Source: JACRCT01 sp049841135
Lineage (GTDB): Bacteria; Myxococcota; Myxococcia; Myxococcales; UBA5297
Reading direction: 5' to 3'
Assembly: GCA_049841135.1 (NCBI GenBank)
Contig: JASGHK010000004.1
Location: forward strand, 124,001 to 188,000
DNA: 64,000 nt
Part shown: piece by piece, positions 36,901 through 47,066 of the stretch
How positions within the stretch are numbered: the stretch's first letter is position 1
Layout of the letters: every line of letters starts with the position of its first letter
Made by a program: the position numbers and the translations under genes
Notes under the pieces: generated by a model
What the model was told of the DNA's origin: nothing
Databases searched by the model: none
The model's input: only the letters and a program-made list of their open reading frames with translations

Positions 36901-37213
36901 CACCGTGGGCAAGGTCAGCGGCCTGGTGGCGGAGATCGCCTCGGCGAGCAAGGAGCAGTCTCAGGGCATCGAGCAGATCAAGCGCGCCATCGAGCAGATG
37001 GACAGCGTCACCCAGCTCGCCGCCGGCAACGCCGAGGAGCTCTCCAGCGCGGCGGAGGAGATGTCCGGGCAGTCGCAGTCCCTGGCCGGCCTCGTCTCCA
37101 AGTTCAAGCTCGACCTGGACAAGGACGTCTCACCGCCCGCGAAAGCCGCTCCGCGCGCCCTCCCCGCCCTGAACGGCAACGGCCAGCACCTCTCGGAGGC
37201 TGGCGCCGCCTAG
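33958..37213 (+). CDS. Methyl-accepting chemotaxis protein with multi-HAMP array (frame restored at ~36670)
   Basis: About 1084 residues. TM1 ~10-32; a Cache-like periplasmic sensor ('LLLQNQTLLGTYTLWEPNAFDG...FTAPILNQGRFYGIAGVDLTVGFLQKI'); TM2 ~325-347; then a HAMP and a long array of HAMP-like modules to ~800, with four copies of 'GRLSARADATRHGGDFRRIVEGVNATLDAV' at about 35.31, 35.58, 35.85 and 36.13 kb (period ~275 bp). The MCP signalling hairpin follows. Its tip motif is split by AGAATC 36668-36673; AGATC restores 'INEIAFQTNLLALNAAVEAARAG'. It senses a small ligand and controls CheA. A strong hairpin terminator follows. Confidence 0.93.
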
Positions 37214-37239
37214 CCTGGCCCTCGCCTCATCTGGCCTGA

Positions 37240-37277
37240 GAGAGCCCCGCGACCGGAACGACGGTCGCGGGGCTCTC
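37240..37277 (+). terminator. 15-bp perfect hairpin after the chemoreceptor gene
   Basis: GAGAGCCCCGCGACC pairs perfectly with its complement after an 8-base loop, 27 bases beyond the stop. No long T-tract follows, but stem length and location support transcription termination. Confidence 0.75.
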
Positions 37278-37395
37278 GCGTTCTGGATGGAGCCGCGACA
37301 GCAAACCACTGGTCGCTACAGGCTGTTTCATGTAGAAACACGAGGTCCGGCGCGCACTTACTTCCCGTCAGCGGCGCCGACTCCGAGCGGAGACG

Positions 37396-39889
37396 ATGGC
37401 CGTCGATTCAACCGAACTCTCCCAGCTGCTCGTCGAGGCCGAGGACATCGCGCAGAGCGTGGGCCACCAGCTCACGACTGCGCACCTGCTCCTGGGCTTC
37501 TTCACCTTCCCCAACCGCGCCGACGTGCTCCTCAAGGAGCGCGGCCTCAACGAGGACATCATCCTCGGCGTCATGGCCGGCACGCCCAAGGAGCGCCCGG
37601 GCCTGGCCGACGAGGTCGTGAACCGCGCGCGCGAGTTCGCCAACGCGTCCAACACGCCGGAGACGGACTGCGGGCACCTGCTCATCGCCGTCACGCGGAC
37701 CAAGGACTGCCTCGCGCTCGAGCTCCTGCAGCGCTGCCGCCTGGACGTGACCGCGCTGCGCAACACGGCCATCTCCTACTACCTGGGCGGGCACATGCCG
37801 CGCCGGCTCTCGCAGCTCGAGCGCCCCGCGGTCCAGCCGCCGCCTTCGCACCCGACCTCGCCGAGCCGCCCGCCCTACTCCACCCGGCCCGCGACCTCTC
37901 CGGCGCCGGCCATCGCTCCGGCCGAGGCCTTCGAGACCCGGTCCTCGCCCGAGCCCGAAGCCCGTCCCGAGCGCCGCCCCGAGCCGCGCGTCGAGGCGCG
38001 CATCGAGCCGGTGGCCATCCCCGATCCCGTTCTGCAGCCGCCGCAGCCCCGCCGGCCGTCGTCGCCGAGCGAGAGCGGTGGCAAGGCGCCGTGGTGGGAG
38101 CTCTCCGACAAGGAGTACCCCTGGCTCGCCTCGCTGGGCCGCAACCTGACGGCGCTCGCCGCCGCCGGGAAGATCGACCCGGTCATCGGCCGCGACCACG
38201 AGATCGACGAGATCATCGACATCCTCGGCAAGCGGCGCACCAACAACCCCTGCCTCTTGGGCGAGCCCGGCGTGGGCAAGACCGCGGTGGTCGAGGGCAG
38301 CGCGCGCAAGCTGCTGGAGCTGTCCGAGCGCGGCCTCTCCGACCGCGTCATCGTCGAGCTGGACATGGCGACGGTGGTCGCCGGCACCCAGCTGCGCGGC
38401 GCGTTCAGCGAGAAGCTCAACGGCATCAAGGAAGAGGTCAAGCGCGCCGGCGGGAGGGTCGTCGTCTTCATCGACGAGATCCACACGCTGATCGGCGCGG
38501 GCTCGACGGGCGAAGGACCGCAGGACGCCGCCAACGAGCTCAAGAGCGCGCTCGCCCGCGGCGACTTCCCCTGCATCGGCGCCACGACCCACGACGAGTT
38601 CCGCAAGTTCATCAGCCAGGACCCGGCGCTCGAGCGGCGCTTCACGCCGGTCATCGTGCGCGAGCCCACCGTCGACGAGACCGAGAAGATCCTCGCCGGC
38701 ATCATCGCCCGCTACGAGGAGCACCACCGCATCCGCTACGAGCCGCAGGCGCTCAAGGCGGCGGCGGCGCTGGCCGCCAAGTACGTCTCCGACCGCTTCC
38801 TGCCGGACAAGGCCATCTCCATCATCGACCTGGCCGGCTCCCGCGCCCGCCGCGAAGGGGCCGAGATCGTCGACCCCAAGGCCGTCGCGCGCATCGTCTC
38901 GCGCCTGGCGGGCGTCCCCGAGGAGCGGCTCCTGCTCTCGGACACCGACCGCCTGCTCAAGCTCGAGTCGGAGATCGGCGGGCGGGTCATCGGCCACGCC
39001 GACCCCGTCTCGCGCGTCGCCAAGGTCGTGCGCCGCAACTACGCCGGCTTCGCCTCGCGCCGGCCGATGGGCACCTTCCTCTTCATGGGCCCCACCGGCG
39101 TGGGCAAGACCGAGCTTCGCGCGGGTGCTGGCCGACGTGCTGTTCGGCGGCCGCGACGCGCTGGTCCGCGTCGACATGAGCGAGTGCTCCGAGTCGCACG
39201 GCGTGGCGCGGCTGGTGGGCGCGCCTCCGGGCTACGTGGGCTACGGCGATGCCGGGCAGCTCACCGAGCCCGTGCGCCGGCGCCCCAGCTCGATCGTGCT
39301 GCTCGACGAGATCGAGAAGGCGCACCGCGACGTGCTGATGCTGCTCCTGCAGGTGCTGGAGGAGGGCCGGCTGACGGACGGCAAGGGCCGGCACATCGAC
39401 TTCTCGAACACCGTGGTCATCCTCACCACCAACCTGGGCGCGGAAGCCTTCTCCAAGAGCGGCGGTCCGCTGGGCTTCGGGGCCCCCTCGGCGAGCGCGA
39501 GGCAGGCTGCCGCCGAGGACGACCGCGCGCTCTCCTCGGTCCGCAAGCAGCTGCCGGTGGAGCTGTGGAACCGGCTGGACGAGAAGCTCGTCTTCCACCC
39601 GCTGCAGAAGGCCGAGGTCTCGCAGGTGGCGACGCTGCTGCTGCGCGACTCGTCCAGGCGGCTCGCCGGCGAGAAGGGCATCGGCTACGAAGCCGGCGCC
39701 GAGGTCATCGAGCACCTGCTCACCCACGGCGGCTTCGACCTCGCGCTGGGCGCGCGGCCGATGCGCCAGGCCGTGCAGCGGCTGGTCGAAGCGCCGCTGG
39801 CGGACGCCATCCTCGAGAAGCGGTTCATGCCCGGGGACAAGGTGCGGGTGAAGGTCGAAGGCAACGCGCTGGCGTTCGAGCGGGCGTAG
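37396..39889 (+). CDS. ClpA-like AAA+ unfoldase (frame restored at ~39117)
   Basis: About 830 residues. N-terminal Clp-N repeats ('QLLVEAEDIAQSVGHQLTTAHLLLGFF', ~8-140), an unusual ~85-residue Pro-rich linker, AAA1 ('LLGEPGVGKTAVVEG', 'VVFIDEIHTLIGAG') and AAA2 ('FMGPTGVGKTEL', 'VLLDEIEKAHRDVL'). No long middle coiled coil, so ClpA rather than ClpB/ClpC type; 'GPLGFG' sits where the ClpP-binding loop is expected. The frame breaks at GAGCTTC 39112-39118 beside the second Walker A; GAGCTC restores 'KTELARVLADVLFGG'. Unfolds substrates for ClpP or a partner; no clpP/clpS here. Confidence 0.9.
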
Positions 39890-40103
39890 CACCATGCCCG
39901 CAGAAGCCGGCGACTGAAGTCGCGCCTGACACTGCGAAGCCCACCTGCGTGGGCTGGGTCGTGAAGGTCTGCAGGACCGAGTTCGTATCTGCCAAGTCCT
40001 GGAACTGGGCAAGCCGACCTGGCGCCTTGGAGTCCGTCACCCCAGAGCCTGCGAAGGCAGGCTTGGCAGGTTCAGGCGCGGCTTCAGCCGCCGGCTCGCC
40101 GGC
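39890..40103. other. Spacer between convergent genes with several hairpins
   Basis: Contains GCGACT/AGTCGC (39910-39923), AGCCCAC/GTGGGCT (39938-39955) and AGCCTGC/GCAGGCT (40046-40063). These probably serve as a bidirectional terminator zone between the Clp gene and the TPR gene. No coding sequence recognised. Confidence 0.65.
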
Positions 40104-43046
40104 CTAGTACCCCAGCTTGAACAGCGTCACCCGCGCCTCGAGGTTCTCGGGGTCGGTGGTCAGCGCGTTGAGCAGCGACTGCTTGGCGCCTTCCTTGTCC
40201 TCCTCCATGGCCAGCATGCCCATGCGGACGTTGGCCGGGACGAGGCTCGGGTTGCGGTCGAGCGCCGAGAGGTACATCTGCCGCGCGTTCTCGGCCTTCT
40301 TCTGCCCCTCCAGCGCACGGCCCGCCAGGTAGAAGGCCACGGCGCTCTGGCGCTCGGCCTTCATGGCGCGGTCGGCGAACTTGGAGGCCTGGTCGAAGCG
40401 CTTGCGGTCGACCTCGATCTGCGCGCGGTACAGGAGGCCCGCGAGCGAGGTCGGGTCGGAGACCAGCACCTTGTCCAGGCCGAACTGGGCGCGGTCGAGA
40501 TCGCCGGCGTGGTAGAGCGCCACCGCCGCGTAGCTGCGCGGCAGCCAGTTGACCTCGTCGGCGTTGATCTCGAAGGCCTTGTGCAGCCCCTTGATGGCGT
40601 CGACCGGGGACTCGAAGTAGTCGCCCACCTGCCGCCGCATCTGCGAGACGGAGGTCGGGTCGGCGTCCAGCGCCTTGCGCATGGTCGACCAGGCCTGGTC
40701 GAGCTCGCCCTTCTTCACCAGCAGCGCCGCGATGTTCAGGCGCGGCGTGATCTTGCTGGGCGCCCGGTCCGCTGCCTCGCGGAAGGCGGAGATGGCGGCG
40801 TCGAGGTTGCCCGCCGCGGCCTCGATGCGTCCCAGGTACTCCTTGACCCGGTACGGGTCGTCGATCTTGCCCTCGACGGCCCGCAGCTCGGCGCGCGCCT
40901 TCTCGGGGTCGTTCGCGGCCAGGTGCGAGAGCATCTTCTGGAAGTGCGCCGGGCCCCAGGCCGGGTCGATCTTGAGGGCCTCCTCGGCGCGGGCGAACGA
41001 GGTCTTCAGGTCGCCGCGCTCGCGGGCCACCGCGGCCCACAGCGTCGCCAGCTGCAGCTTGTCCTGGTCGTCGAAGCGCGCCTCGTCGCCCTTGAGCTCC
41101 TTGAGGGTCCGCTCCGCCAGCGGCAGGTCGCGCTCGGCGGCGTAGGCCAGCTGCACCAGCATCACCCGGGGCTCGCCGACGTTGGGGTGCTTGGAGGCGA
41201 AGGTCGCCAGCGCGGCGCGGGCGGACTTGAAGTCGCCCAGCTTGGTGTGCACGCGCGCCGAGGCCGCCAGCGCCTCGCGCTGGTCGGGGTCGAGCCGCAG
41301 GCGCTCGTTGAAGTCGGCCAGCGCCGCGGCGTACTTGCCGGCGTACTCGTTGGCCAGGCCGCGGTAGAGGTAGCCGCGCCGCAGCGTCTTGTCGAGGGCC
41401 AGCGCCGCGTCGATCTTCTCCAGCGCGATGGGCGCGCTCTTCTTGAGGTAGGTGCAGCCCAGCGCGAGCAGCGCCTCGGCCTTCTCGTCCGAAGCCGACA
41501 GCGCCAGCGCCTCGGTCGCCTCGTCGGTCGCGTCCTTGGTCTGTCCGAGCGCGGTGAAGAGGTTGGCGCGGGCGCGGTGCGCGACGGCCAGGCCCGGCTG
41601 CTTGGAGAGCACGGCGGAGACGAGCTCGCGCGCCTCGGAGACCTCTTTCTCGGGGGCGCGGGCGGCGCGTCCGATGGCGAAGGCCTCGACGTAGCCGGCC
41701 ACTGCCTTCAGGTTGTCGGGGTCGGCGACGATGGAGGCTTTGAACTCCTCCTCGGCCTCCAGGTAGGACGTGGGCTTGTCGGTCAAGAACGCCTTGCGCG
41801 CGCGGTCGTAGTGCTCGACCGCCGTTCCGGTGGTCCCCATCCCGGCCATCGTCCACTCGGTGAGGCGGTTCTCGATGGCCGGCAACGGCTTGGGCTTGGG
41901 CTTCTTGAAGAGGAAGGCGGGCTTGGCGAACCAGAGGTAGGCGCCCGCCCCGGCGACGGCGAGCAGCACGACCAGGCTGATCCACTTGCCGATGCCGCTC
42001 CCTTCGGAGCTGCGCGGCCGGGCCGCCGAGCCGCTTCGCGCCGCGGGGCGCGGCTGCGGTGGAGCGGCGGGCGTGGGCGAGGAGCCAGGGCGCTCTCCGA
42101 ACTCGAGCTCGGAGGTGGGCGGCACCTCGGGGGGCCCGAACGGAGACGACACAGGCCCCGCAGGCTTGGCGGCCGCTGACTTGGCGGCAGGCTTCTTCGA
42201 ATCCTCCTGCTCCTTCGAGCGGCAGGCCTCGCAGATGCCCAGCGCGGCGTCGAACGGGTCCGGGATGGGCTTGCGGCACGAGCGGCAGCTGCCGACGGGG
42301 CCCGCTGCCGTGGATGGTGCCGCGAACGGGTCATCGGCAGGCTTGGCGCCCGGCTTGGGCCCGAACAGATCCTCGAAACCACCGCCGACCGGAGCCGCAG
42401 GCGCCGCCGGAGCTGCGGGCGGCCACCCCGGCGAAGCGGCGGCCGGGCGAGGTGCGCTGGGCGGCCCCGGCGGACCGAAGCCAAATGGATCGGCGGCGGA
42501 GGGCTTGGGTGGGGCGGCGGGGGTGGGCGCGGGCCCCAGTGACGCGAAGGGATCCGGCAGCGGCGCCGGCTGGGCGGCAGGTGGGCCGAACGGATGCGGC
42601 AGCGGAGCAGCGCTGGGGGGCGGCCCGAACGGATCGGGCATCGCCGCGCCGGCGCCACCCTGGGGCAACAGGTCGAACAGACCGCCGCCCGCCGGCTTGG
42701 CCGTCGTCGGCGCCGGTGCCGACAGCGCGGCGAAGGGGTCGGTGAGCGCCGGGGCCGCGGGTTTCGCTCCAAGCCCGAGCAGCGAGTCGGCCGACCCGCC
42801 CCCGAGGTCGATCCCGGCGAAGGGATCGGCCGACGAAGGAGCCGCCGAGGTGCCGATGGGAGCGGAACGCGGTGCGGCAGCGGGGCCCGGGCCCTGTGGC
42901 GCGCCAGCGGCGGCGCCGCCCACCTCGGCCTTGCGCACGATCTGCAGCGTCTTGCACTTCGGGCACTGCGCGCGGGCGCCCTTGGGGCCGATGAGCTTGT
43001 CGTCCACGGCGTAGACGGCCTTGCATTTGTCGCACGTCACGCGCAT
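40104..43046 (-). CDS. Zinc-ribbon / DPF-repeat / TM / TPR protein
   Basis: 980 residues from ATG 43046 (AGGTGAGG upstream). N-terminal zinc ribbon 'VTCDKCKAVYAVDDKLIGPKGARAQCPKCKTLQIV'; a ~230-residue Gly/Pro/Ala-rich linker with at least seven DPF/HPF motifs (DPFAGID, DPFAAL, DPFGPPP, DPFASL, DPFGFG...); a second CxxC zinc pair (CRSCRK ... CEAC, ~270-295); a TM helix (~370-392); and ~550 residues of TPR repeats. The same overall plan is used by the kinase at 2.6 kb and the protein at 52.0 kb. In Myxococcus GltJ a similar N-terminal zinc ribbon binds a motility GTPase, so this is probably a cytoplasm-to-periplasm scaffold. Confidence 0.85.
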   Translation of the reverse strand: MRVTCDKCKAVYAVDDKLIGPKGARAQCPKCKTLQIVRKAEVGGAAAGAPQGPGPAAAPRSAPIGTSAAPSSADPFAGIDLGGGSADSLLGLGAKPAAPALTDPFAALSAPAPTTAKPAGGGLFDLLPQGGAGAAMPDPFGPPPSAAPLPHPFGPPAAQPAPLPDPFASLGPAPTPAAPPKPSAADPFGFGPPGPPSAPRPAAASPGWPPAAPAAPAAPVGGGFEDLFGPKPGAKPADDPFAAPSTAAGPVGSCRSCRKPIPDPFDAALGICEACRSKEQEDSKKPAAKSAAAKPAGPVSSPFGPPEVPPTSELEFGERPGSSPTPAAPPQPRPAARSGSAARPRSSEGSGIGKWISLVVLLAVAGAGAYLWFAKPAFLFKKPKPKPLPAIENRLTEWTMAGMGTTGTAVEHYDRARKAFLTDKPTSYLEAEEEFKASIVADPDNLKAVAGYVEAFAIGRAARAPEKEVSEARELVSAVLSKQPGLAVAHRARANLFTALGQTKDATDEATEALALSASDEKAEALLALGCTYLKKSAPIALEKIDAALALDKTLRRGYLYRGLANEYAGKYAAALADFNERLRLDPDQREALAASARVHTKLGDFKSARAALATFASKHPNVGEPRVMLVQLAYAAERDLPLAERTLKELKGDEARFDDQDKLQLATLWAAVARERGDLKTSFARAEEALKIDPAWGPAHFQKMLSHLAANDPEKARAELRAVEGKIDDPYRVKEYLGRIEAAAGNLDAAISAFREAADRAPSKITPRLNIAALLVKKGELDQAWSTMRKALDADPTSVSQMRRQVGDYFESPVDAIKGLHKAFEINADEVNWLPRSYAAVALYHAGDLDRAQFGLDKVLVSDPTSLAGLLYRAQIEVDRKRFDQASKFADRAMKAERQSAVAFYLAGRALEGQKKAENARQMYLSALDRNPSLVPANVRMGMLAMEEDKEGAKQSLLNALTTDPENLEARVTLFKLGY

Positions 43047-43200
43047 GAGCGACCTCACCTCTAAAGTCCCCGGATGGATTGAGTAATCTCGCACACCAAC
43101 GGCTTGCGTAGAAGCCTCTTGCAGGCTCCGCGCGCGGCGGCGAACGACGGGGATGGGACTGGGGCCGCGACGGCGGAGAGCCGCGCGACCGGACGCCTGC

Positions 43201-43347
43201 CTACTTGTGGAAGGCGACGTTGAGGAAGGTCGTCCGCTCGCGAAGGAGGACCGCTTTCAGGCAGCGCAACAGGCACAGCGCGCCGAACTCGCGGACGATG
43301 GTGACGGAGTGACGCAAGACGTGGCGGCCCTGGATGCTTCCGTTCAT
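43201..43347 (-). CDS. Small protein of 48 residues
   Basis: 48 residues from ATG 43347, with GAGGGT as ribosome-binding site and a near-consensus sigma70 promoter whose -10 box ends 35 bases upstream. The peptide is basic and partly hydrophobic: 'RHVLRHSVTIVREFGALCLLRCLKAVLL' followed by 'RERTTFLNVAF'. No TM helix strong enough to call, no known family. The rest of 43048-43631 shows nothing else I can support. Promoter, start site and position all support a real gene. Confidence 0.6.
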   Translation of the reverse strand: MNGSIQGRHVLRHSVTIVREFGALCLLRCLKAVLLRERTTFLNVAFHK

Positions 43348-43381
43348 CGGTGACCCTCGACCGCCCCCGTGAAGCGCGCGC

Positions 43382-43410
43382 GTTGTAGCGGCCCCGCCCG
43401 AGGGTGTCAA
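43382..43410 (-). promoter_or_regulatory. Near-consensus sigma70 promoter for the 48-residue gene
   Basis: Minus-strand -35 TTGACA (43405-43410) and -10 TACAAC (43382-43387) with a 17-base spacer, 35 bases before ATG 43347. The best promoter match in the window. Confidence 0.72.
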
Positions 43411-43631
43411 GCCGCGTCGTGCGCTGTCGCACATTTGGGGCGCCCCTGCCTCGGGACCGGCCCGAGGTGCTGTGGCCGCCCGACCGCGGCTGAGGGCCGG
43501 TGGAGACGCGCCGGCGCGCCGAAACGCTCCACTCCAGAGCTACCGACCCGTGGCACCGGCCGTGCAAACGCTCGGTCTGACGCCGCTTTCACGTCGGCAC
43601 GACGCCGGCGCTCCGAACGGGAGGTCCCCTC

Positions 43632-45999
43632 ATGAACCGCTGGCTCTTGTGCGCCCTGTTGGGCGCGACGCTGCTCCCGTGCCCGGCTGTCGCCGGAATC
43701 CTCGTCCCGCGCACGCGAGCCGAGCACCTGCAGATCCGCAGGGAGAACGTGACCATCGTCGTGCGCGACCAGGTGGCGCGGGCGACGGTGGACGAGGTCT
43801 TCGAGAACTTCACCGACCGCGCGCTCGAGGCCACCTACTTCCTGCCTCTGCCCGAGGGCGCGGCGATCAGCGGCTTCGCCACCTGGGTCGACGGACAGCG
43901 GGTCGAGTCCAAGGTCGAGGAGAAGGAGGAGGCCGCCAGGACCTACGACCAGGCCAAGGCCCAGGGCGCGCAGCCGGCGATGCTCGAGCAGGACTTCCCG
44001 GGGACCTTCAAGACCAAGGTCGACGGCATCCCCGCGCACGGCACCAAGCGCGTCGAGGCCACCTTCGCGCAGATCCTTCCCTACGACTCCGGCCTGGTCA
44101 CGCTGCGCGTGCCGCTCGCCGTCCAGAACCAGGTCGGCGCGGAGACCGTCAACAGCTTCCGCCTCGACCTCGAGGTCGCCGACCAGAAGAAGATCGTCGA
44201 GCTCACGGTCGTCTCGCACCCCGGCGCCAAGGTGGAGCGCGCCGGCGAGGGCCTGTTCAAGGTGAGCCTGACCGCGCAGGACGAGCGGCTCGACAAGGAC
44301 CTCGTCGTCACCTACCGCACCGAGAAGCTCGAGGCTGGGCCTCTCCTTCGTGCCGTTCAAGCCCGAGGGCGAGAAGGAGGGCTACTTCCTGCTGCTCGCC
44401 TCGCCGCAGGAGCTGACGACCGCCGCGGACATCGTGCTCAAGGACGTGGTCTTCGTCTTCGACGTCTCGGGCTCGATGCAGAGCGAGGGCAAGATCGGCC
44501 AGGCGCGCGAGGCGCTCAAGCGGTGCCTGGCGAACCTGAACGAGGAGGACCGGTTCGGCATCATCGCCTTCAACGACTCGACCGACCCCTTCAAGAGCAA
44601 GCTCGTCCCCGCCTCCGTCGCCAACCGCGGCGAGGCGGTGGCCTACGCCGAGAACCTGCGCGCCTCCGGCTCCACCAACATCGAGGCCGCGCTCTCCAAG
44701 GGCTTCGACCTGCTCGGCGACGGCGGCCGCCCGCGCGTGCTCATCTTCATGACCGACGGCCAGCCCACGGTCGGCCAGACCAACACCGAGGAGCTGGCGC
44801 GGCTGGCGAAGGAGAAGAACGGCCAGCGGGCGCGCCTGTTCGCCTTCGGCGTCGGCAGCGACGTCAACCGCACCTTCCTGGAGCGCATCGCCAATGAGAA
44901 CCGCGGCAGCCAGGACTACGTCGAGCGGTGCCAGGACATCGAGAAGGTGGTCGGCGACTTCTACGCGAAGATCGCGCGGCCGGTGCTCAGCAATCTCGCC
45001 TTCGACTTCGGGGAGGTGACCACGACCTTGATGTACCCGGACGTCCTGCCCGACCTCTACAAGGGCTCGCAGCTGGTCGTCGCCGGGCGTTACCGCGGCA
45101 GCGGCAAGGTCCAGGCGGCGCTGACCGGCACGCTCAATGGCAAGAAGGTCTCCATCCCCTTCTCCGCCGAGTTCCCCGCCAAGGACGCCCAGAGCCCGTT
45201 CGTCGCCCGGCTGTGGGCCCAGCGCCGCATCGACTTCCTGCTCTCGCAGAACCGGCTCGTCGGCGAGCGCGAGGAGGCCAAGGCCGAGGTCATCCTGCTC
45301 TCCAAGCAGTACAACATCGTCACCCCCTACACCTCGATGGTCGCCGTCCGCCGCGCCGACCAGGCCGTGGCCGCGGTCTTCCCGCAGCGGGTCAAGCCGG
45401 GCGACCCGACGCTCCTCATCCGCGCCCCGCGCGACGCGAAATCGGTCACCGTCGAGCTGTCGTTCCCGGTCCTCGGGGCGCAGCCAGCGCAGCGCCAGGA
45501 GACCAAGGTCGCCCGCTGGGACGACGAGAAGGCGCTCTGGACCGCCCGCTTCCTGGTCCCCGCCGGCACGCCCGAGGGCACCTACCCGGTCCGCGTCCGC
45601 ATCGAGCACGCCGACGGGCGGGAGGAGCTGCACGCGCTCAACGTCTCCATCGACACCACCGCCCCGGCCATCCTCGCCACGGGCAGCAGCGCGAAGGCCG
45701 GCGAGCTGGTGCGGATCTCGGCCATCGCGGCGGTCAGCCCCGGCGACGTCGTGCGGACGGTCGCGAATCGCGGCGACACCTACGAAGGCCTCAAGGCGCT
45801 CTTCGACATCCGGCGCGTGCATGCCCGGCTGTGGGATGGCCGCGACGTCGAGCTCGCGCTGCAGTCCGACGGCCTGGGCTTCGCGGCGACGGCCGAGACG
45901 CAGAGCGCGATGGCGCCCGGCCGCTACCCGGTGGTGGTCACCGCGCAGGACTACGCCGGCAACCTCTCGCAGACCACCACGGTGGTCGAGGTCCGCTAG
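43632..45999 (+). CDS. VIT and VWA domain secreted protein (frame restored at ~44337)
   Basis: About 788 residues. Signal peptide; VIT domain ('RENVTIVVRDQVARATVDEVFENFTDRALEATYFLPLPEGAAISGFATWVDG', ~30-150); VWA domain with a complete MIDAS 'FDVSGSMQSEGKIGQAREAL' and 'RVLIFMTDGQPTVGQTN'; then a beta-rich C-terminal region. This is the inter-alpha-trypsin-inhibitor heavy-chain layout seen in bacterial surface proteins. The frame breaks at 'gaggctgggcc' 44331-44341; removing one base restores 'KLEAGLSFVPFKPEGEKEGYFLLL'. First gene of a four-gene operon. Confidence 0.9.
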
Positions 46000-46001
46000 C
46001 G

Positions 46002-47066
46002 ATGCGCTCCGTCCTCGTCGCCCTCCTCGCCGCCGTCGGCCTCGGGCTGGCCGCCACGCACATCGAAGGCGCCGCGCTCCAGACGCTGTCCCAGAGCGCC
46101 GGCCAGTGGGCGGAGCGCGCTCGCCGCGTCCCGGTGGTGCTCCCTGTCGTCGAGGTGCAGCACGCGTCGATGGCGCTGGACGGCGGCGCCATCGAGCGGC
46201 ACCGCGTCTCGGTCGGGGCGCTGGAGACGATCGAAGTCCCCGGCCCGGTGGTCGCCATCGCCGAGCGGGAGGGGGAGCTCGTGCTGGGCACCTTCGACGG
46301 CGGCGCCTGGCGGGTGCAAGGCGGCGGCGTCCCCGAGAAGCTGGCGATGGACGAGCGGATCAACGACCTGGTCTTCGACGCCCAGGGCACGCTGTGGGCC
46401 GCGACGGCGGGCGGCGCCTGGGAGATCCGCGAGGGCCAGGTGCCGAGGCGACGGGCCGCCGGCGCCTTCCAGGCCGTGGCCCTCTGGCGCGGCCAGGCGT
46501 ACTTCGCCTCGCCGCGCGGGCTGTCGGTCGCCGACGAAGAGGGCTTCCTCACCCGCGGCCGCGAGCAGGGCTTCCCCGCCGACGGTCCGACGGCGATGGC
46601 GCCCTGCGGAAAGAGCCTGTGCATCGGCGCGCTCGACGGGCTTTGGCTCTGGGACGGCATCCGTGCGACCCGCGCCGGCAGCGACGGCGGCGCGCTCCCG
46701 GCGGACTTCGTGACCGCGGTCGCCTTCGGCCCGGCAGGCCTGTGGGCCGGGACCTTCGACGCAGGCCTGGCGCGGCTCTACCCCGACCCGCGGCGCGCGA
46801 CTCCCGGCGACGGCCTCGGGGACGGCCGCATCCAGCCCCATGCGCTGGTGGTCGGAGACGACGCAGTCTGGGCCGGCACTCCGGCCGGCCTGCTGGAGGT
46901 GCGCAGCGGCGGATCTGGAGAGGTCTCGAGCGCGCACGTGACCGAAGGCCTGCCAACCGTCGAGCTGACGGCGCTCTCCGCCGCGAGCAAGGGCGGCCTG
47001 TGGATCGGCCACCAGCGCGGGGCGACCCGAATCCTCGTCACCCTGAACACGGAGGCACAGCTGTGA
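46002..47066 (+). CDS. Beta-propeller-like periplasmic protein
   Basis: 354 residues; N-terminal signal/anchor ('MRSVLVALLAAVGLGLAATHIEGA'). Then repeated blades of the type 'GELVLGTFDGGAWRV', 'GTLWAATAGGAWEI', 'SLCIGALDGLWLWDG', 'GLWAGTFDAGLARL', 'AVWAGTPAGLLEV', 'GLWIGHQRGATRI', as in two-component-regulator propellers (Reg_prop). It starts two bases after the VIT-VWA stop and its own stop overlaps the next GTG. Probably a binding platform in the periplasm. Confidence 0.85.
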   Translation: MRSVLVALLAAVGLGLAATHIEGAALQTLSQSAGQWAERARRVPVVLPVVEVQHASMALDGGAIERHRVSVGALETIEVPGPVVAIAEREGELVLGTFDGGAWRVQGGGVPEKLAMDERINDLVFDAQGTLWAATAGGAWEIREGQVPRRRAAGAFQAVALWRGQAYFASPRGLSVADEEGFLTRGREQGFPADGPTAMAPCGKSLCIGALDGLWLWDGIRATRAGSDGGALPADFVTAVAFGPAGLWAGTFDAGLARLYPDPRRATPGDGLGDGRIQPHALVVGDDAVWAGTPAGLLEVRSGGSGEVSSAHVTEGLPTVELTALSAASKGGLWIGHQRGATRILVTLNTEAQL

